This document shows positions 23,236 through 35,900 of a stretch of DNA of 64,000 bases, piece by piece (position 1 is the stretch's first letter; each line of letters opens with the position of its first letter). The notes under the pieces are model-generated. The model had not been told where the DNA came from and searched no databases. It was given only the letters and a program-made list of their open reading frames with translations. The position numbers and the translations under genes are program-made. Source of the stretch: Gari tellinella (lineage: Eukaryota > Mollusca > Bivalvia > Cardiida > Psammobiidae); contig OV277861.1 in assembly GCA_922989275.2 (NCBI GenBank), positions 40,240,623 through 40,304,622 of the forward strand, given 5' to 3'.

Positions 23236-24045
23236 GGATGTCTTGTTGACATGATGAAACTTCCGAAAACATTTAAGACGGAGTAAAATTTAATAATTAA
23301 TAAAACTCATTTCCGTTGAATACTTATGATCATAAGAAACTATTTTCGCGAAAAAATAATGTTTGTCCCATGTGTAGCATACACCGTTTCATAAGTAGGT
23401 TGCACTTTTTTCATCCGGTTTCATTTCAATTTCTCAGAATAAAATCATGAAATTTTCATGGAGGTACAATGTATGGCTTTATAATTAATTATAAATAATT
23501 CAATAGATCAAAATGTAAAAAGTTATTTTTTTTTTATAAAAAATCATAAAAAAGGCGAAAACATGACAAACATGTTTTTGGTGTTGTTTTATTTTTTTTT
23601 ACAAAATTGGTCTATATGTTTTATTAGATCCGTGACCCTGTGTTTTTATTTGCTATTTAGCTAAAACACTAAAAACAAACAATAACACATTTTGTAAATA
23701 GTATGCTATTATTCATAGGGCAGTTTTCATTGTACCTTAATCACCCATTATAAAAAAGAAGTGGGTTGGGTAAATTTTACTCCTATCCAATCAAATCGCA
23801 CATTTTATTTTTTTCATGGTTTATTCTTGCTCTGGTAATACAAATAAGAACCTTTCTTGTACAAATAATTTGTATAAATAAAGTTTGAAAAAACGTAGTA
23901 CAAAAAGTAAGACTTTTTGTGAAGCTTCAATTTTAGGGGGTTAGTTTTGATCAAATTGCGAAACAACTGTCCGGTTCCCACATATTTTGCACCAGTTTTG
24001 TCATAGAAACTAATTTTACTATCTTGATGCAAAGTTTGAAGAATT
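23236..24045. other. AT-rich inserted sequence, no gene
   Basis: Long A and T runs and no recognisable frame. It begins GGATGTCTTGTTGACATG directly after TTAA and may be a decayed TTAA-target element; the right terminus is uncertain. Confidence 0.35.
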
Positions 24046-24050
24046 TGGTA

Positions 24051-24325
24051 CAGTGGAGAAAACGTTATTCTTTCCCAATAAACGCGTTTACGCTAAAACT
24101 ATTATTTCTATTACAAACAGTTTGGAGCAAGATCAGACGCCGGGTAACCCGGCGTCTGATCAGGCTCCAAACTGTTTGCCACCAAGATAAACATGAATTA
24201 TCAGATTATGATTTTTTTTTTTAAATGACACATTTTTGTCCAAAAGTTGTACTTTTCTACGTTTTAGTGCTTTGCGTTTGCGTACGTTTGCGTTTAAACG
24301 GGAAAGAATAACGTTTTCTCCACTG
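24051..24325 (+). repeat. MITE family A, copy 3 (near full-length)
   Basis: TA-flanked. CAGTGGAGAAAACGTTATTC at the left, GAATAACGTTTTCTCCACTG at the right, with TTTGCGTTTAAACGGG inside the right end. Axis cassette 24113-24180: AAACAGTTTGGAGC, GATCAGACGCCGGGTAACCC and their complements. One of the best copies for defining the family. Confidence 0.9.
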
Positions 24326-24959
24326 TAATTACTTTTCAAAAGTGCACCTACATGTACCCCCATAAAGCATGGTGAAAGTGAAAAAGAAAGCAGGTAAAAC
24401 TGTTTGTTCTGATATCTAATCTTGCTCTCTGTGAGTGTACTGATTTAGGATTTCCCCTTATTAAAGTTTTATTGTTGCATCTTTTCTTAGTTTGAGAAAG
24501 TTTCCTGCTTTTTGTATCATAGTTCCCACTTGTTATCTTAGTACTGCAAGCATGTATCCACTTGCCCTTTTGTAAGACGAAATGGGAAGATTGAGCAGTT
24601 TTAGACGCTTTTTATATACAAGTTCACCAAAACCAGGTAATTTCCTAGTTGATATTCTGTCACCCCTTCTGTCATGTGTATATGTTTTATTTGGTATAGT
24701 GCCAGACTAAATAAATCTGAATAAGGGGAGATCCTTTGAAAGCACAGAAAACAAAGCAAATACTGAAAACCGCAGACTCGGTCCAACTGAGTCTGTCCAT
24801 GAGCAATAAGTTTGCATATTCCAAATGCGTTCTGACTAAGGTTTTGTTAAAGGGTGGGAATCTCATCTAGATGAAGAATATTTCGCCAAATTATTGCACT
24901 CATTCAGTTTGCTTTTTAATTTACTTTTTCTACAATATGTTTATCAAAGTTTATAACAT

Positions 24960-25475
24960 AACAGACGATGTGAGCGTCGAATAACACCCGTTGTTTATTT
25001 TTTATATATAACTAGTTGAATAACTATGCAAAAGAGGTCCGCCACGACATCGTTTACTTATGACGTCATTAAAATGCGTCAAATGCGTTCAATATCGAAC
25101 GTATTCGTTCCTTTAGGTAGATTAAATTTATAAATGCTTAGTTTAATGAACCAATTAGATCTACATGAAATTATTTATTAATACATAAAAAAACAAAAAA
25201 AAACATTATGCTGGTGAACGGACTTAATTGGAACAACTTTTTTCCTGTATATATCGCGCTTAGCTATCACTTGACTTCAAAGGCAGCGATAAATAAGTGC
25301 CGCAAAAACACGGAAACAAATATTCTAGGTTATGCTATAAAAAGATTATACCAATTGTGTTAATAATTTATTTAATTTATCAAACTCATCGTTTTAGAAA
25401 ACGATAAAAACTCGGCAAAGCCTCGTTTTATCGTTTTCTAAAAGATTCGTTTAATAAATCACTCATGTAATATCT
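24960..25475. repeat. Palindromic insertion in the LINE
   Basis: Breaks the LINE C-terminal homology. Its recognisable core (about 25363-25465) is a hairpin, CGTTTTAGAAAACGATAAAA with ACTCGG and its complement, sharing the ACTCG...CGAG axis seen at 39910 and 48530. Borders are approximate. Confidence 0.5.
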
Positions 25476-26130
25476 TATATTAAATGATTACCACTGTGTC
25501 TTTTTCTTCCTCTGTATTTTCCAATGTAAAACCCATTAGCTCGTAGGAGATATTAGTAGCTGGGTCTTCTGTCCAATATGCATGCTTTTGCACTTTTGTG
25601 GGTGAAGATTGAGCAGCTATTTATCTGTTCATTGTGATATTTTGTGTAGGTCATCTTGTAAAGTTGCTTTGTCTTCTGGGGTTTTGATAATATTGAATAT
25701 TTTGTGTCGTCTGCAAATAAGTATTTTTGTTGATTTAAGGGTGTATCAAACCCATAAGCGAATTTTTCAAAGTATCAAATTATTTTCTATCATTTTCTTT
25801 TTTGAAAGAGCTGTTTATGATAAATAAAAAAAATGATAAGAAAAATATGTTGTGGTGTCCTTTTTTTGAGCTACAATGATTTGAAAAGGTATGTCAACTT
25901 TGGACCTTTTTTACAAATTTTACCCGTTCAGTGTACAAGCTTCAGTAAAATCTAATTCAAAACAAAACAAACATGGTAATTTGTGTTTTCATTATTTATT
26001 TTATGCCTATGGTGTTATTTTTCACAAATATGGATCCTTGAAGATAAAAAATATGCTGTTTATAGGGCATGAGTTTATTAGAAATTTTATTTTATGAAAA
26101 AAAGTAAAAAAAGTTTGAAAATGAAATATA

Positions 26131-27669
26131 CTGAGCAAAAATGAAAACTTTAAATGTACTTTGAATCTGAATATTTCTAGTTATGTAAGACGCACCGTTA
26201 AAACAATGACACGATTATTTAACCCTATTATATTTCTGTCAGTTTGGTGAATTTCATTAAAATTCCTTGAACGATTAATATTTTACGTGAAATCAAATAA
26301 CGTAGGGGTCAATTAAAAAAAAAACCAAAAGTGTTAATTATTGGACTCAGTATAAGTTTGGGTGTTGAATGCCAGATTAAACGGGCAATATTGATTTGAG
26401 CTTGTCAATAGCGTGTATGGCCACCATTTCTTGTAATTCAAGCCAATATTGTCCTCCTGATGGAGTTGACGTAACGTCTAAGACGTTATTTGGAATTGCC
26501 TGCCACTCTAACAGCAAAGCCTGTCTCAGGTCATTGACGTTGGTTATTTGGTGATTTGTTCTTACCCTGCGCCCGAGTTCGTCCCAGATGTGCTCAATGG
26601 GTTTAAGATCTGCAAAAACTGCAGGCCAGGTTAAGACGTTCACGTTATTGGCTGCCAAGAACTGTGAGGTTACTCTGGCAGTGTGGGGTCTATCATTTCC
26701 ATGCTGAAAGATTGTCTGAGGCCATGGTTCCGCATAAATTGGAGCAAATGATTGCGCAAAAGATTGATGTAACCTTGTGCATTTAAATGTCCCTGAACAA
26801 TCACAAGCTCTGTCCTTTGGTTGTCCTTGATTCTCCCCAGACCATGACGCTGCCGCCAAGGACCCTGTCCCTTTCCCTTATGCAACACTGTGCAAATATT
26901 TCATTTCTGCGACGTTAAACTCTCACTCTACCGTCTGCACACCTGACAGTGAAGCGAGACTCGTCTGAGAAAATTACATTGTTCCACTGATTTCGCCTCC
27001 AAAGACGGTGACGTCGTGGCCATGCGAATCTTGCAGCCCAATGACGTGCCGTTAAAATCTGCCCAGTGCATGGTCTGCGAGCACGAAGTGGTTGATTTAT
27101 AGCTCTCAGACGGTTTCTGATTGTCTGAGCAGTGACCCCTAGCCGCCGAGCAGTTACAGTGGCTTGCAAAAAACGATTACGTAAGTGACCTAACGTAATA
27201 ACGCAATTGTCTCTACGTGACGTCGCGCGTTGTCTTCCTGGCCTTTGGCGGTCGCGGACGGAACCAGTAGCTGTATAGCGAGTGGCAAGGTTGTGAATTG
27301 TTTGGCAACCAAAATGCTGTGCAACATCATTTACCCTTGCACCGGCATTCAGCATGCCAGTAGCCTGATTTCTCTGATTTTCAGAGAGACATGGCATAGC
27401 TAATAATTGCAGAAAATACGGAAAGTTTTATTTTTTCTTGTTTGTGATTGACACTAAGTGTTTCTTTAAAAGCGAGCTTACTTGAAACTGACAACGATGT
27501 TTCAACACGTGGGTGATGTTGAAAACAGGAAATCGATGATCGAGAAAAGCGTGCGAGTTACACCTGAGTGAGATTAACGATATAAGGTGTGTATCGATAT
27601 GCCAGTCAATGAGAACAACAACCTGTTCAAAAAGGGTATTTAGCATGTAATGTTTTCATTTTTGCTGAG
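26131..27669 (-). mobile_element. Tc1-like transposon, copy 2
   Basis: CTGAGCAAAAATGAAAACTT at the left and its inverted match (ATGTTTTCATTTTTGCTGAG) at the right, with TA on both sides (26129-26130, 27670-27671). The 1,539-bp element lies inside the piggyBac-like element and is the minus-strand counterpart of the 18.6 kb copy. Confidence 0.92.
26377..27397 (-). pseudogene. Tc1-like DDE transposase with a frameshift
   Basis: Start ATG at 27395-27397 (MPCLSENQRNQ). The HTH is shorter by a few residues than in copy 1 (FGCQTIHNLA against FGCSRQTIHNLA). The first catalytic Asp is in NNVIFSDESRFTV (near 26960). A frameshift near 26900 separates N- and C-terminal halves. The second block reads QHGNDRPHTARVTSQF (near 26695), again with Gly where the family has Asp. 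The third block reads KPIEHIWDELGRRV (near 26590). The C-terminus is complete, ending DKLKSILPV at 26377, which copy 1 lacks. Non-functional as it stands. Confidence 0.88.
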
Positions 27670-28430
27670 TATAGTTCTAGTATCAAACCTTTCTTATATT
27701 CTACCAGATGAAATCCCATGCTAAGGCTGTTCAAAATATGAAAGAAATTGAAAGGTCAGTGTTGAAAAAAATTGAGTTATTAAAGAAAAAAGAGTTATCT
27801 CCCTTTACAATATTTACAAATAAGTACCATATTGATGATATTTAAATCTTTATAAATTTCACATAGGGTGCCTGTTTTCTCTTAAATTAGTTTTTGTATG
27901 AAGAAATACTACCATAGACAGGAAATAAATAACACAAAACAAATTTTCATATTTGTTTTCATTTGAAATGGATTTTATTGAAGCGGGTTGTTTGAAAAGG
28001 ACAAAATAAGAAAAAGTGGGTGGGGTAACTTTTACATTACCGTAGAGCCAAACGTTGTTCACTAAAATGTTTTCATATTTCCTAAATTCATGAGTTTCAT
28101 ACACCCTTAATATTGTCAGGGAGATCAATTATGTATATTATGAACATGAGGGTCCAAAAACCTTGTGTGATGCCTGGAGTGACTTCATGCCAGTTTGATC
28201 CGATTCCATTGACTTTGACTTATCCATTTAACCATATTTCATCCAATTCCATATGATTCAAGCTTGCTCATTAGTGTCGAAAGTCGTTTGGAAATCCATG
28301 TACACAGTCAATCCCGCATCTCTGACCACTTGTTCATTATATTTAACAGTTAGAGCGCCATAGATGTCCCAGCCATAACACCATATTGCTTCTCCGTTTT
28401 GTACGAATCAATTTTTTTGTTTACCTTAGT

Positions 28431-28765
28431 GACAGTTTCAGTCCTCCATTGAAGAATCTTCATCAGACTGTGATCTTCGCGGGAAACGACGTCACAAAAT
28501 TGAAAATGTGTAAAGAACATAGGAAACAACAGCCTGTTTGTACATTTCTAACGATTCATTCCAATATAAATGGATGCCAGTTTGAAGCCTGATTAGACGC
28601 CAAGAAACATCATTTGAACCGGCTTCAAGCAGTTTATTGTTGACATCATTAATAAATACTATTAGTACAATATGGTAACTTTAAACGTATTTTATTTCAC
28701 CAGTAAGTACAGAAATAGAATTGGGGATCAGGCTGTAAGTTACCATTAATTTTACAACTTTTCCT
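28431..28765. other. No gene recognised
   Basis: A decayed cassette arm (TTTGAAGCCTGATTAGACGC at 28580) is present. The open frame at 28386-28592 is in repeat debris. Confidence 0.35.
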
Positions 28766-28769
28766 CTAG

Positions 28770-29260
28770 AAACAGTAGTAGATTACCACTTGATACTCTC
28801 ACTGACTCAAGCAGTGGAAGTATCACCATGCGATTTACCAACCTTGCTTCTATAAGGAGTTTTCCCGTAGGAATCCCTAAAAATCTTAGTCATGTGTTAT
28901 CGTATAATTTCGACAGCCCAATTTGTCGAAAACAACAAACAGAAGATCGGAAGTAACGACGAAATACCGTTGACGTCAAATCAATAAACCAGTGACGTTA
29001 TGGTGGAGCAAAATGTTACGAAAAACTATTTGATGAAAACATAGGGTAACATTTGTACGTTTGCCTTAAAATTGACAAATAATTTAGTTCAAAAAACAAT
29101 TTACAAGCATTATTAGAATTTTTTTCAGAATATCTGTCGTAGAATAACTGTATTTTACAATGAAAGATCAAAATTTAATTCATTCGTGAGCATCAGACAG
29201 TTTTATTTTGACTCATGGCTTGGTCACTTGTGAAAAAAAACAATACATAACGCCCGATGT
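28770..29260 (+). repeat. Family P element, copy 1
   Basis: Begins with a fold-back (ATTACCACTTGATACTCTCA...AGCAGTGGAAGTATCACC), then a conserved region GAAGATCGGAAGTAACGACG, TTGACGTCAAATCAAT and CAGTGACGTTATGG. Shares this order with copies at 40.67 kb and, inverted, 60.2 kb. Confidence 0.65.
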
Positions 29261-29781
29261 TCACTCAATGAATTAAATTTCGTTTTTACACTGATATATA
29301 CAGCTAGCATATACGTGTTTCACCATGAGCTGAAGCTTTACGAAAGTACATATGCGTAGGAATAGGCTGAGTATTTGCACTTTTCTACCTTTCAGTTACA
29401 ATCAGCCATGCCATGGAAAACAGCATTAATGCATTGCAACATTTTACAAACCAAATGCCGTTGCAATCCCCGACTCTGTATCTACACTGTTTGCAATGCA
29501 AAAATTCAGGTTATTTCATGACAAGGCTCATAGGCACTTATTTGTTATGAGATACTATATGCCTAATAAAACATTTTGCTTTATGACGAACTAGCATTGT
29601 AAGTACACTAGAACGTCCCATCATTCCACTGCAGATTTACACAGATTATGCCCACACTTTGCAATTGATGTCGTATACATCAAAGGTTCTGTTTTGATTA
29701 TTTACAAAGATATCCCCGGTTTTGTGATAAAACAAATTAGCGAAGCCAGCCTGCATTGACATTTGCATATTTCGTATTCGC
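29261..29781. other. Region upstream of the CAP gene
   Basis: No repeat family recognised; one of the few stretches free of MITEs. It probably includes the proximal promoter of the gene starting at 29.88 kb. Confidence 0.4.
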
Positions 29782-29789
29782 TATATAAG
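29782..29789 (+). promoter_or_regulatory. Candidate TATA box of the CAP gene
   Basis: TATATAAG lies 93 bp before the ATG. This spacing allows a start site near 29812 and a 5' UTR of about 70 nt. It is the only good TATA motif correctly placed for the first exon. Confidence 0.6.
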
Positions 29790-29881
29790 TGCCATATATT
29801 GCAACCCATCCCTAACCTACGTTGGACGAGGCATTGCGTTGTTCAGCCACATTTCCGAGCAAGACACGTCAACTTAGAACG

Positions 29882-29905
29882 ATGGCGCATCCATTTACGA
29901 TCATA
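29882..29905 (+). CDS. CAP gene exon 1: start of the signal peptide
   Basis: MAHPFTII followed by the donor GTAAGTGATT. The ATG is the first after the TATA motif and is preceded by AGAACG. Phase 0. Confidence 0.8.
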
Positions 29906-32900
29906 GTAAGTGATTCTTTTTTCGTAAAGAAATACTTAACTTTAAGAACTAGGCACAGTAGAATATAACGGCTATCCAAAATAGTTGTTATTGTTAAACA
30001 GACTGCAAAGATAAATAAAGGTAGCATAGTAAAAACAAGCGGGGATTAAGGTGATATTATATAAAACTATTAAATTGTTTTTTTCTAATATTTCGTCCTC
30101 TACGGGCAATTGTCAAAGAGAATCATTTTGCATAATAAATTTACATGTAGTAACTTTGGAAAAAGAAAGTAGAGGTTAAAATATTAGATAAAATATATTT
30201 TATAATTTAAAAAAATTTAAAATTCAGAAAAAAATGGAAAATGTCCAAAAGACATTCGAATTTGATTTTTGACATATAAAAAACATTCAGAAAAATGGTA
30301 TTATTTCGCACCAAACACGTTTATGCTTCAACGTTAGTGTCTACTGTAAAATGTTTGGAGCCAGATAAGCCGCAGAGTAACCAGGCGTTGGATGTTCCTT
30401 CAAATGTTTTGTCACTCAGATTCATGTATCATCAATAAATCGTAAGAAATGAAAGCATCATGTCGTTGCTTTTACAATTTATTGCACTACGTTTGTGTTT
30501 TATTGGAAAAAATGACAACTTTACCACTGTATATGGATGTTTCGAACGCAAAAAGCATATAGTTACCGCGTGGCCCGTTTCCTGTTTTTTAAAGAACATG
30601 CAGCTCTCTTAAAGCAGGATGAAAGTACAACAGAAAGCGCCCTTAGGCGTATTCTGTTTTACTTTCACTCTGCTTTTAGCGTATATCTGCTAGAAAGAGG
30701 GAACATTTCTTACACATTCATTAATGTTTAAAATTGAACTGTTTTCTTGAGTTCAGGAGTCAATTTAACCCTTTACCTGATAGCCTATTTCTAGAATTGA
30801 AAATAGGTTACTACTTAAAGCAGGTTGAAAGTAAAGCAGAATGCGCTTAAGGCGCATTCTGCTTTACTTTCAGCCTGCTGTAAGCTATCCTGTCCTAAAA
30901 TATATAGAACATTTTGCCTATAATATATATTCATGACTGATTAAATTGGAACTATTTTCTTCAGCGGATGAATAAATGATATTCGCTAAAAGTCGCTTCT
31001 ATGGGGTAAAGGGTTAAATGTGTAAAACGGCGTACCCATGGAGTACTAGGTTTATGGGTTGTTATGAGTAATTTTAAATTGACAAGTTATATATTATATA
31101 GTTCTGTTTTGAAAATTAAACTCTGGCATTTGCTAATTCATCAACAGCCAATAAATGAAAACAAAATGTTACTGTTACAGTGGAGAAACCGTTATTCTTT
31201 TCCAATAAACGAGTTTACGTTAAAACTGTTACTGCCATTGCAAACAGTTTGGAACCAGATCAGACGCCGGGTAACCCGGCGTCTGATCAGTCTCCAAACT
31301 TTTGGCCACTCAGATTAAAATTAAAAATCAGGGTTGTCAAAAAGTTGTCATTTTCTCCATTTTAATGCAATGCGTTTGTGATTCGTTTGCGTTTAAACGG
31401 GAAAGAATAAGTTTAACGTTTTCTCCACTGTAGGTTAACGTTATTACACGTATTACGAGTTTGTGCTAAAATCCCATTGCTAATAGTTGGAGCAAGATCT
31501 GACACCGGATTATCACTCACATTAAATTAATCATCGATATTTTCAACACAATAACATTTTCTCTATGTTGTTTTGAATACCAAATGACACTGTAAAACTA
31601 GCTATATTGTATGTGTCTGAAACCTTTGTAAACGTTGTTTAAGACTGCTAAATCTCTTTTTAATTCAACCAATTTTTGCCCACGATCTCATATATAGGAC
31701 ATAGGCAAACAGTGTAGACTCTAATCAGACGCCGCATTATGCGGCGTCTGATCAGAGTCTACACTGTTTGCTTATAGGAACATGAAATATATCAGGAATT
31801 TCCATTCAATTTCTGGATGAAAGGTTACAGCAGGCTAAAAGTAAAGCAGAATGCTCCTTTTGAAACTTTATGATTTACTTTAAACCTGCTTTAGATGATG
31901 ACATGTTTTCAAAATTAGACACAGAATATTGGTAGTTTAATCGGTTTAACGGGAACTAAAAACGTATTTTCCACTGTACATTATCTGTAATCTTTATTGC
32001 CGCCCTGGGTCCACAAAATCAGATCAAAGCCCGATTCAGAGAAAAGACAATGCATTGGATTTTGAGTTTTAAAATAACTTATATTTACAAATATATTTTT
32101 CGAGTTTGTAAAAGAATTGGATTGGTGGAGGCCAAATGTTTTATATCAGTTTTTATTATCAACTTAGCTATTCAAAGTGGATTCTTCCATGCTTATATAT
32201 TGGATTAGTCCAATTTTGATGTACGGGGTGACTGTTCTAAATTATCATTTTTGTTTTGTTTAACATTGACATTTCTATCCGCAAACAGTGTAGACTCTGA
32301 TCAGACGCCGCGTTTTGCGGCGTTTGATCAGAGTGAGTATTCATTGTTTTTCCTATACCCCATTAATTTGACGTTAGGCACAAATGGGTTAAGACAGCAG
32401 GGTCGAGGCAGAGCAGAAAGAGTTTCGCTAAACTCGTACATCAAGCCAGTATTCAATGTTTATAAGCATTAGCCAGTCTAAAGACTAAATTTTAACTTTT
32501 TTTTAGATTTTAATTACCCAACATCAATGTTCAACCCACAGGGCACCTTCTTTCCAAACATCAGCTCTCTAATGCAAATATTTCATGTGGGTTGAACATG
32601 TTGAGTAGTTAAAATTTAAAAATCTTTTTAAATTTAGTCAAAATTTTACCTTTTGTGCACTTTTTCGGCTGATTTCTCATGGTTAAAGTTTTGGGTAAGT
32701 GTTGTAATGCACTAATACTACATGAAATAGTTGTACATGTATTATGAAGCTGATATTTGGAATGGAGGTGCCTGTGGGTTGAACATTGATGTTGGGTATT
32801 TAAATTCTAAAAAAAAGTTAAAATGTAGTCAAAATTTCACCTGTTGTGGACTTAGAGTTTTGGGACTGAAATTTCAAGGTTAGTTATGGAGTAAGTGTTG

Positions 32901-35900
32901 GGATGCACTTATAATACATGAAATATTTGCATTAGTAAGCTGATATTTGGAATGGAGGTTCTCTGTGACTTGAATATCAATGAACTGATACACTTTTTTA
33001 TTGATAGTTCTCTATTTAAGAAAGGTTTAATTAGGCGAGCTTTGCTGTTCTCCGACAGCTCTTGTTTATAAAAGGGATGCCTGGTCAAAATGTTCATTAT
33101 CATTTTGTTTTATATTGAAATTCCTATCAGCAAACAGTGTAGAGTTATCAGACGTCGCATAATGCGGCGTCTGATCAGAGTCTACACTGTTTGCCTATGT
33201 CCCTTTTATTGGACGCTGAGCATAGATAGGATAGTATAAACGTTATAGGCTCATTTATGGAATGCATGTTAATGGATTGAACAATGGAGAAAACGTTTTT
33301 CGTTCACGTTTAAACGAACTGAGCGCAATTGTAATGTAGTAAACTGTAGAAAGTGATCGCTAATTTGAAAGAGTCTGCGATTGAAACAAATCTGTGTGGC
33401 AAACAGTTTGGAGCCTGATCAGACTCCAGCTTACCCAAATCCTTGACTACTGCCAATGTAATTTACCCTTTCATGATCAAATTATTCAGGATATGTTTAC
33501 ACATTCACCGCTTTATTGTCGTCTGCGTCAGTATTGTTGTCTACAAGACACGTTTCAAAGTTGATTTAAAGTTTATTGACTTAAAAAAATATCGATAAGA
33601 GTGTCAAACAGTTTGGGTCCTGATCAGACGCCGCATTACGCGGCGTCTGATCAGTACTCAAAATGTTTACAAACGCGTTTTAAGGCGTCATTGAGAGTGA
33701 AAGGGTTAATGATCATTATTTGTCCCAAACTATTACTAATGTATTTGAAAGGCTGCTAAATCTGTCTGAAACTCATCTCAATTATACATTAACCCATTTA
33801 ACCCTTTCCCCCATAGAAGCGCCTTTTAGCGAATATGATTTATTCCTCCGCTGAAGAAAATAGTTCCAAATTAATCAGTCATGAATATAATATTATATGG
33901 AGTATTTTCTATATTCTAGCATATGATACCTTAAAGCAGGCTGAAAGTAAAGCAGAATGCGCCTCAAGGCGCATTCTGCTTTACTTTCAACCTGCTTTAA
34001 GTAGTCACCTATCTTCAAAACTAGAAAAAGGCTATCAGGTAAAGGGTTAAGCCTAGTGTCTATTAAAGAGGACATTGGCAATCAGTGTAGACGCTGATAA
34101 GACGCCGCGTAAAGCGGCGTCACATCCATGTCTGCACTGTTGCATATGTAATGTTCTGCTGTATGGAAAAACCTTGCAGTGTCCTTAGATCACCCATGTA
34201 CGAAATGAAATATTCCAGCAAGAACATAGGAAGAATAAATGGGCTTAATCTCGGTGTGTAAATGTTCGGTTGTCAACGTCTGCACTGTTCATACAATTTG
34301 TACAATTGAGCAGAGGTTATTCTTCCCCAAATAATGCACTCACTCTAAATCTGTTATTCCCAATTCAAACAGCATGGAACCAGATTAGACACCGGATAGC
34401 AAGGCATCTGATTAGGTTTGAGCCTGTTTGCCACTCAGATAAAATTAATTAGAAAAAAAAGAGATTTTCTTCATTTTTGGTCATTGCGATTTCCGTTTAA
34501 ACATAAAGAATAATGTATATTGCACTGTAAGTAGTTTTTGTTGACTGATGTTTCTTTTTCAGGCAATGGTGGTTGCGAGTGCTGCATTTGTAAGAAGTCA
34601 GGTAAGTCATGACTTGTGTCTACAGTGGAGAAAACGTTATTCTTTCCCAATAAACGCGTTTACGCTAAAAAATCTATTATTTCCAATGCAAACAGTTTGG
34701 AGCCAGATCAGACGCCGGGTAACCCGGCGTCTGATCAGGCTCCAAACTGTTTGCCTTCTAGGTTAAAATCAACATTCAGAATTGTCAAAGAGTTAAATTG
34801 TTTTTTCTGCATTTTAGTACGATGCGTTTGCGTTTGCGTTTCGTTTGCGTTTAAACGGGAAAGAATAACGTTTTCTCCACTGATCATTTGGCTCGAGATG
34901 GGGATAATATTAACCCTGTTACACCCATTTCAATTATTCCATGTTTATAGATTGGATTAGCTCATATTTCATATAAGAGGTGCCTGGTCTAATTGTCACT
35001 TTCATTTTGTTTTATATTGCAATTCGCATCAGCAAACAGTGTAGACTCTGGTCAGAGGCCATATAAGTTTTTTTTAAATGCTTCTTCTCTGTTTTGTTTA
35101 CAATGTAATACTAAAGTAATGCTGCATGTTTTCAATTTTATTAACTCATTGAGCCCTAGTGACGCATATATGCGTCTTTTACCAACTATGAACCTGTGAA
35201 GAGTATGCTTGTCCAATGCAAACAGTGAAGTCCCTGATCAGAGGGCTCATGCAGGAGCCCTCTGATCTGGGACTTCACTGTTTGGCATATTGCAATTTAT
35301 TACAAAAAACAACCCTAAATAGTCTAAAATGGACCAGCCTTTATTGCAAACTGGAATTTTCCATTGGAAGTTCCAGGGGATAATGAGTTAAGTACTCTTA
35401 CTTTATTATAATAATACGTGTAGTAGGATGTTGATATTGAGTTTGAAAGTTCCAAAAATGATTCATAATTGATATAAAGTTTGTAGTATTGTTGTATTAA
35501 TGCATCAAGTTATGTTTCTGAAATAGGGTTTTGGTGTTGAAATTTCTTGTAACTTTTCCACGTCTGGATAAAAGTACGTCTTGGCCAGAAATATTGTTAT
35601 AAGTTCATACGTGTTTGGATATACAGTAACATCTCTAAATTACGAAGACTACTTGATTGTATAAAATACAGGTGACAGCTTAAACCTTGCTTAAACCCTT
35701 TGAGCCATAGTCCCGCATATAGGCGTCCTTTTCAAACAGTACATGTGAAAAGTGCACTTGTCCTATGCAAACAGTGAGCCCTCTGATCTGGGTCTTCATT
35801 GTTTTTCATATTTCGAAACATTGACAAAAATACCCTTAAAAGTCACAAATGGACTAGACTGGACTAGAAACTGGGACTGTCCATCTTAGGTTTCAGGGAG

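Larger units (their letters stand above)
25739..28106. mobile_element. Non-autonomous piggyBac-like element with TTAA target
   Basis: TTAA at 25735-25738 and 28107-28110 flank inverted ends GGGTGTATCAAACCCAT and ATGAGTTTCATACACCC. TTAA duplication with short GGG-starting TIRs is the piggyBac signature. The element interrupts a LINE whose reading resumes on either side. Without the nested Tc1 it is about 0.83 kb and has no transposase, so it is non-autonomous. Confidence 0.8.
24390..28430 (-). pseudogene. CR1/Jockey-type LINE RT fossil, interrupted by nested elements
   Basis: Read on the minus strand, RT blocks appear in order. KQYGVMAGTSMALxLLNIMN lies near 28387-28330. Catalytic block A, VYMDFQTTFD, is near 28300. 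IDLPDNI follows near 28125. A 2.37-kb insertion (25739-28106) then intervenes, and the reading resumes at YLFADDTK near 25725, so the two halves of the palm join across the insertion. NISYELMGF-like sequence follows near 25545. A second interruption (about 24960-25475) precedes C-terminal blocks such as HLEYAN, RLKLLNLPISSYKRA and QRARLDIRTNSF between 24880 and 24400. Many stops and frameshifts show an old, dead copy. Confidence 0.72.
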
